The notes below the pieces were generated by a model. That model saw only the letters and a list, made by a program, of their open reading frames with translations. It was not told the DNA's origin and did no database searches. From the NCBI RefSeq assembly GCF_022539665.2, contig NC_081335.1, forward strand, positions 4,774,001 through 4,838,000: a stretch of DNA of 64,000 nt. The letters run 5' to 3'. This document shows, piece after piece, positions 62,247-64,000 of this stretch. Every line of letters begins with the position of its first letter. Within the stretch, counting starts at the first letter, position 1. Source of the stretch: Daphnia carinata (taxonomy: Eukaryota > Arthropoda > Branchiopoda > Diplostraca > Daphniidae). Made by a program: the position numbers and the translations under genes.

Positions 62247-62660
62247 CTAGTAAGGTCGGTTGGCGTCCTTGGGCCGTTTGAGCTGAACTTTGAGTCTCTT
62301 CATGCCAATCTGGAAGCCATTCATGGCCTGAATGGCCGCCTGAGCACTCGCCGGGTTGTCGAAACTGACAAAACCTGCGATCGCATTAAAAAAAATTAGA
62401 CAAACGAATACATAAGTAACAGACGAGAATCACCCGTCAATGGCATCGCAAACGTAATGAAAGGGAAATGAATGAATCAAATGGAAAAATCGATGACGTA
62501 CCGAAGCATTTGCTTTGATTGGTGGCCCGATCAATAAAGACTTTGGAACTGATGACGTTGCCGAAGGGTAGGAACATTTGCATCAGCTCTGCGTCACCAA
62601 ACTCTTGCGGCAGGTGATAGATGAACAAGTTGCAACCCTCAGGACCGGAGATGGAGCATC
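62247..62660 (-). CDS. CELF: CELF/Bruno-like RNA-binding protein, last two coding exons (third RRM)
   Basis: Exons on the minus strand: 62660-62502 and 62374-62247, joined in phase 1. The first reads [16 protein letters not shown] and [20 protein letters not shown]. The second reads [33 protein letters not shown] and RPKDANRPY, then a TAG stop. This is the third RRM and the exact C-terminus of CELF proteins; the PKDANRPY end fits the CELF3-6/Bruno-3 branch. RNP2 (LFIYHL) and RNP1 (KCFGFVSF, split by the intron) are intact. CELF proteins regulate splicing, translation and decay by binding GU-rich RNA. The rest of the gene lies to the right, beyond the window; no further exon is seen up to 64000. 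Confidence 0.95.
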
Positions 62661-64000
62661 CTGTGGCATCCCCATCGCGATGTATCATTTGCCGTACCGC
62701 ACGCACACGGACGGGTGTAACGAAAACAAAGAAGAGTTAAAAAAAAAAAAAAAAAAAAAAAAAGAATAGTTTAGTTTTCTGTTTCGTATTCAATCAAACT
62801 TGGATTTTGGGAGGGAACTCTAGGAAAAAAAAAAAAAAAAAAAAATAGGAAGGGTTCTGCGGTTTTAGAGGGTGGTATTAGGATTTCAAAAGACAGCAGT
62901 AAATAAATTAAGCTCGGGGATTGTCTATTATTATTGCTACTGTTTTCAAACCAAACACGACTCCCATTTTTAATCTATTTATACTACGCATCCCCCTTAC
63001 TAGATGTTATGCGCTCAATGTCAAAGAGGCTTTCAGCATTGAAACCCGTTTGTAAGTCAAACAAGCTACACGCTATTTGTTCGATACGACGATTTGCGCC
63101 AGGCATCTACGCAAATGGATTAACATATCATTGTGTGTGTGTCTAAAAATAAACACGAAGTGGGTAAATAAGAAGAGATGTTCAATAATTCAGGACTTCT
63201 TTTCGTTGATGTTCGATCGCATCAAAGCATCTGCGTGCGTGTTGGGTGTATATAATTGATATCGTTAGACGACAAGAAGCAAACGAACAGGAGACGATAT
63301 GTTAACCCATCCTGTTTGGTCTCGTTTTACGTTTAGCTCTCGTGTTGTTCATCATTGAAATGATCCGTCATCGACAGACATCCGAAAAAAAAAGGGGGGA
63401 AAAATGAGACGAATGTTTCTCCTCCCCCCCCCCTTGTGTATGTGTGTGTGTGTGTGTGTGTGTTTGACGGTATGTAAAAACAAATAAACAGTATCGAATT
63501 TCACAGAGTGGCGAACAGAAAAAGGCTGCATAAATAAAAAACTAAAGGGAAAAACAGCAAGAACGGGCTTTTCGTTTGGAAATATATATATCAATATGCG
63601 CGAGTGTAGTTTATATAGCGCATTCGATATGCATATAGAGTGTAAAGTCAACACGGCTGGCAACATCGACGACACATCATGCGACACACGGATGCCGATA
63701 TGAAAGATATAAACAGGATATAAATGTATATGTACACATAACATCCACCATCGAGATATCAGACACCCACAGGCCACAGTCACGCACGGCACGTTTTCCA
63801 ATGTGACGCCAATGACGAACGTCGTGTGTCAAACTCAAAGAGGATCCAATCCAAGAAATTCAACGCCAACATCAACGAAAGAAGGCGAGTATTAAAAAAA
63901 AAAAAAAAAAATGTTTCTTAATATTAAATCCCCCCCCTGTTTTTCGTGAGGTTGACGTCAACACGAATAGATAACAAAACTACTAGATCTTTGAGGAGAC
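62661..64000 (-). other. Intron of the CELF gene
   Basis: Upstream of the penultimate CELF exon no further coding exon is visible. The stretch holds poly(A)/poly(T) runs, a C-run at 63424-63433 and a GT microsatellite at about 63441-63463. CELF genes usually have long introns here, so this is expected. Confidence 0.65.

Noticed and set aside
63352-63801. A 149-codon open frame on the minus strand in the CELF intron
   Set aside because: It includes a translated CA repeat (HTHTHTH) and low-complexity ends. No relation to CELF and no splice sites that would join it.
1-64000. Search for tRNA, rRNA, snRNA genes, CRISPR arrays and intact transposons
   Set aside because: No tRNA B-box with a matching cloverleaf, no conserved U-snRNA strings, no spaced direct repeats and no transposase or reverse transcriptase motifs were seen by eye. 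A covariance-model scan could still find small RNAs.

Overview
This looks like nuclear DNA from a crustacean, most likely a Daphnia species. The basis is compact genes with many introns of about 60-100 bp, very frequent A/T homopolymers and TA/GA/CA microsatellites, and gene families typical of an arthropod. The genus is an inference; no marker gene was compared. All gene models were built by hand from open frames, splice sites and family conservation. Exon phases were checked by length arithmetic and close in every model except at one base in Polr1A.

Layout. (1) Positions 1-2442, minus: the 5' part of a three-Ig neuronal surface protein of the DIP (Dpr-interacting protein)/lachesin family, running off the left edge. 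(2) 2443-9509: about 7 kb with no supported gene. (3) 9543-16187, minus: the complete 20-coding-exon gene for the largest subunit of RNA polymerase I, apparently with a one-base deletion near its 3' end. (4) 16188-32116: a long T-rich, microsatellite-rich stretch holding only a few coding-like exons on the minus strand near 25.4-27.0 kb, which I cannot identify. (5) 32117-36870 and 39213-41575, plus: two more DIP-like genes, both complete, with signal peptide, three Ig domains and a hydrophobic C-terminus suggesting a GPI anchor. (6) 42.2-55.9 kb, plus: a tandem array of four M14 metallocarboxypeptidase genes with eight coding exons each and identical internal exon lengths. Decayed copies and duplicated flanks lie between them. 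(7) 55869-64000: the 3' end of a CELF/Bruno RNA-binding protein gene on the minus strand (62247-62660), with a long, low-complexity presumed 3' UTR to its left.

Two local gene families dominate. The DIP genes should encode neuronal recognition proteins that pair with Dpr receptors. Two of the three have lost the second canonical cysteine of Ig domain 1, and all three split that domain differently with introns. The carboxypeptidases should be secreted, probably digestive, zymogens. The first pair carries the Asp expected of carboxypeptidase B and a Thr-rich tail ending in a Cys cluster. The second pair carries Ala at the same position and lacks the tail. Polr1A and the CELF gene are unrelated neighbours. 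I saw no CRISPR array, tRNA, rRNA or intact transposon, and no clear candidate for a wholly new system. The strongest leads are the cysteine loss, the carboxypeptidase divergence and decay, and the unidentified exons near 26 kb.
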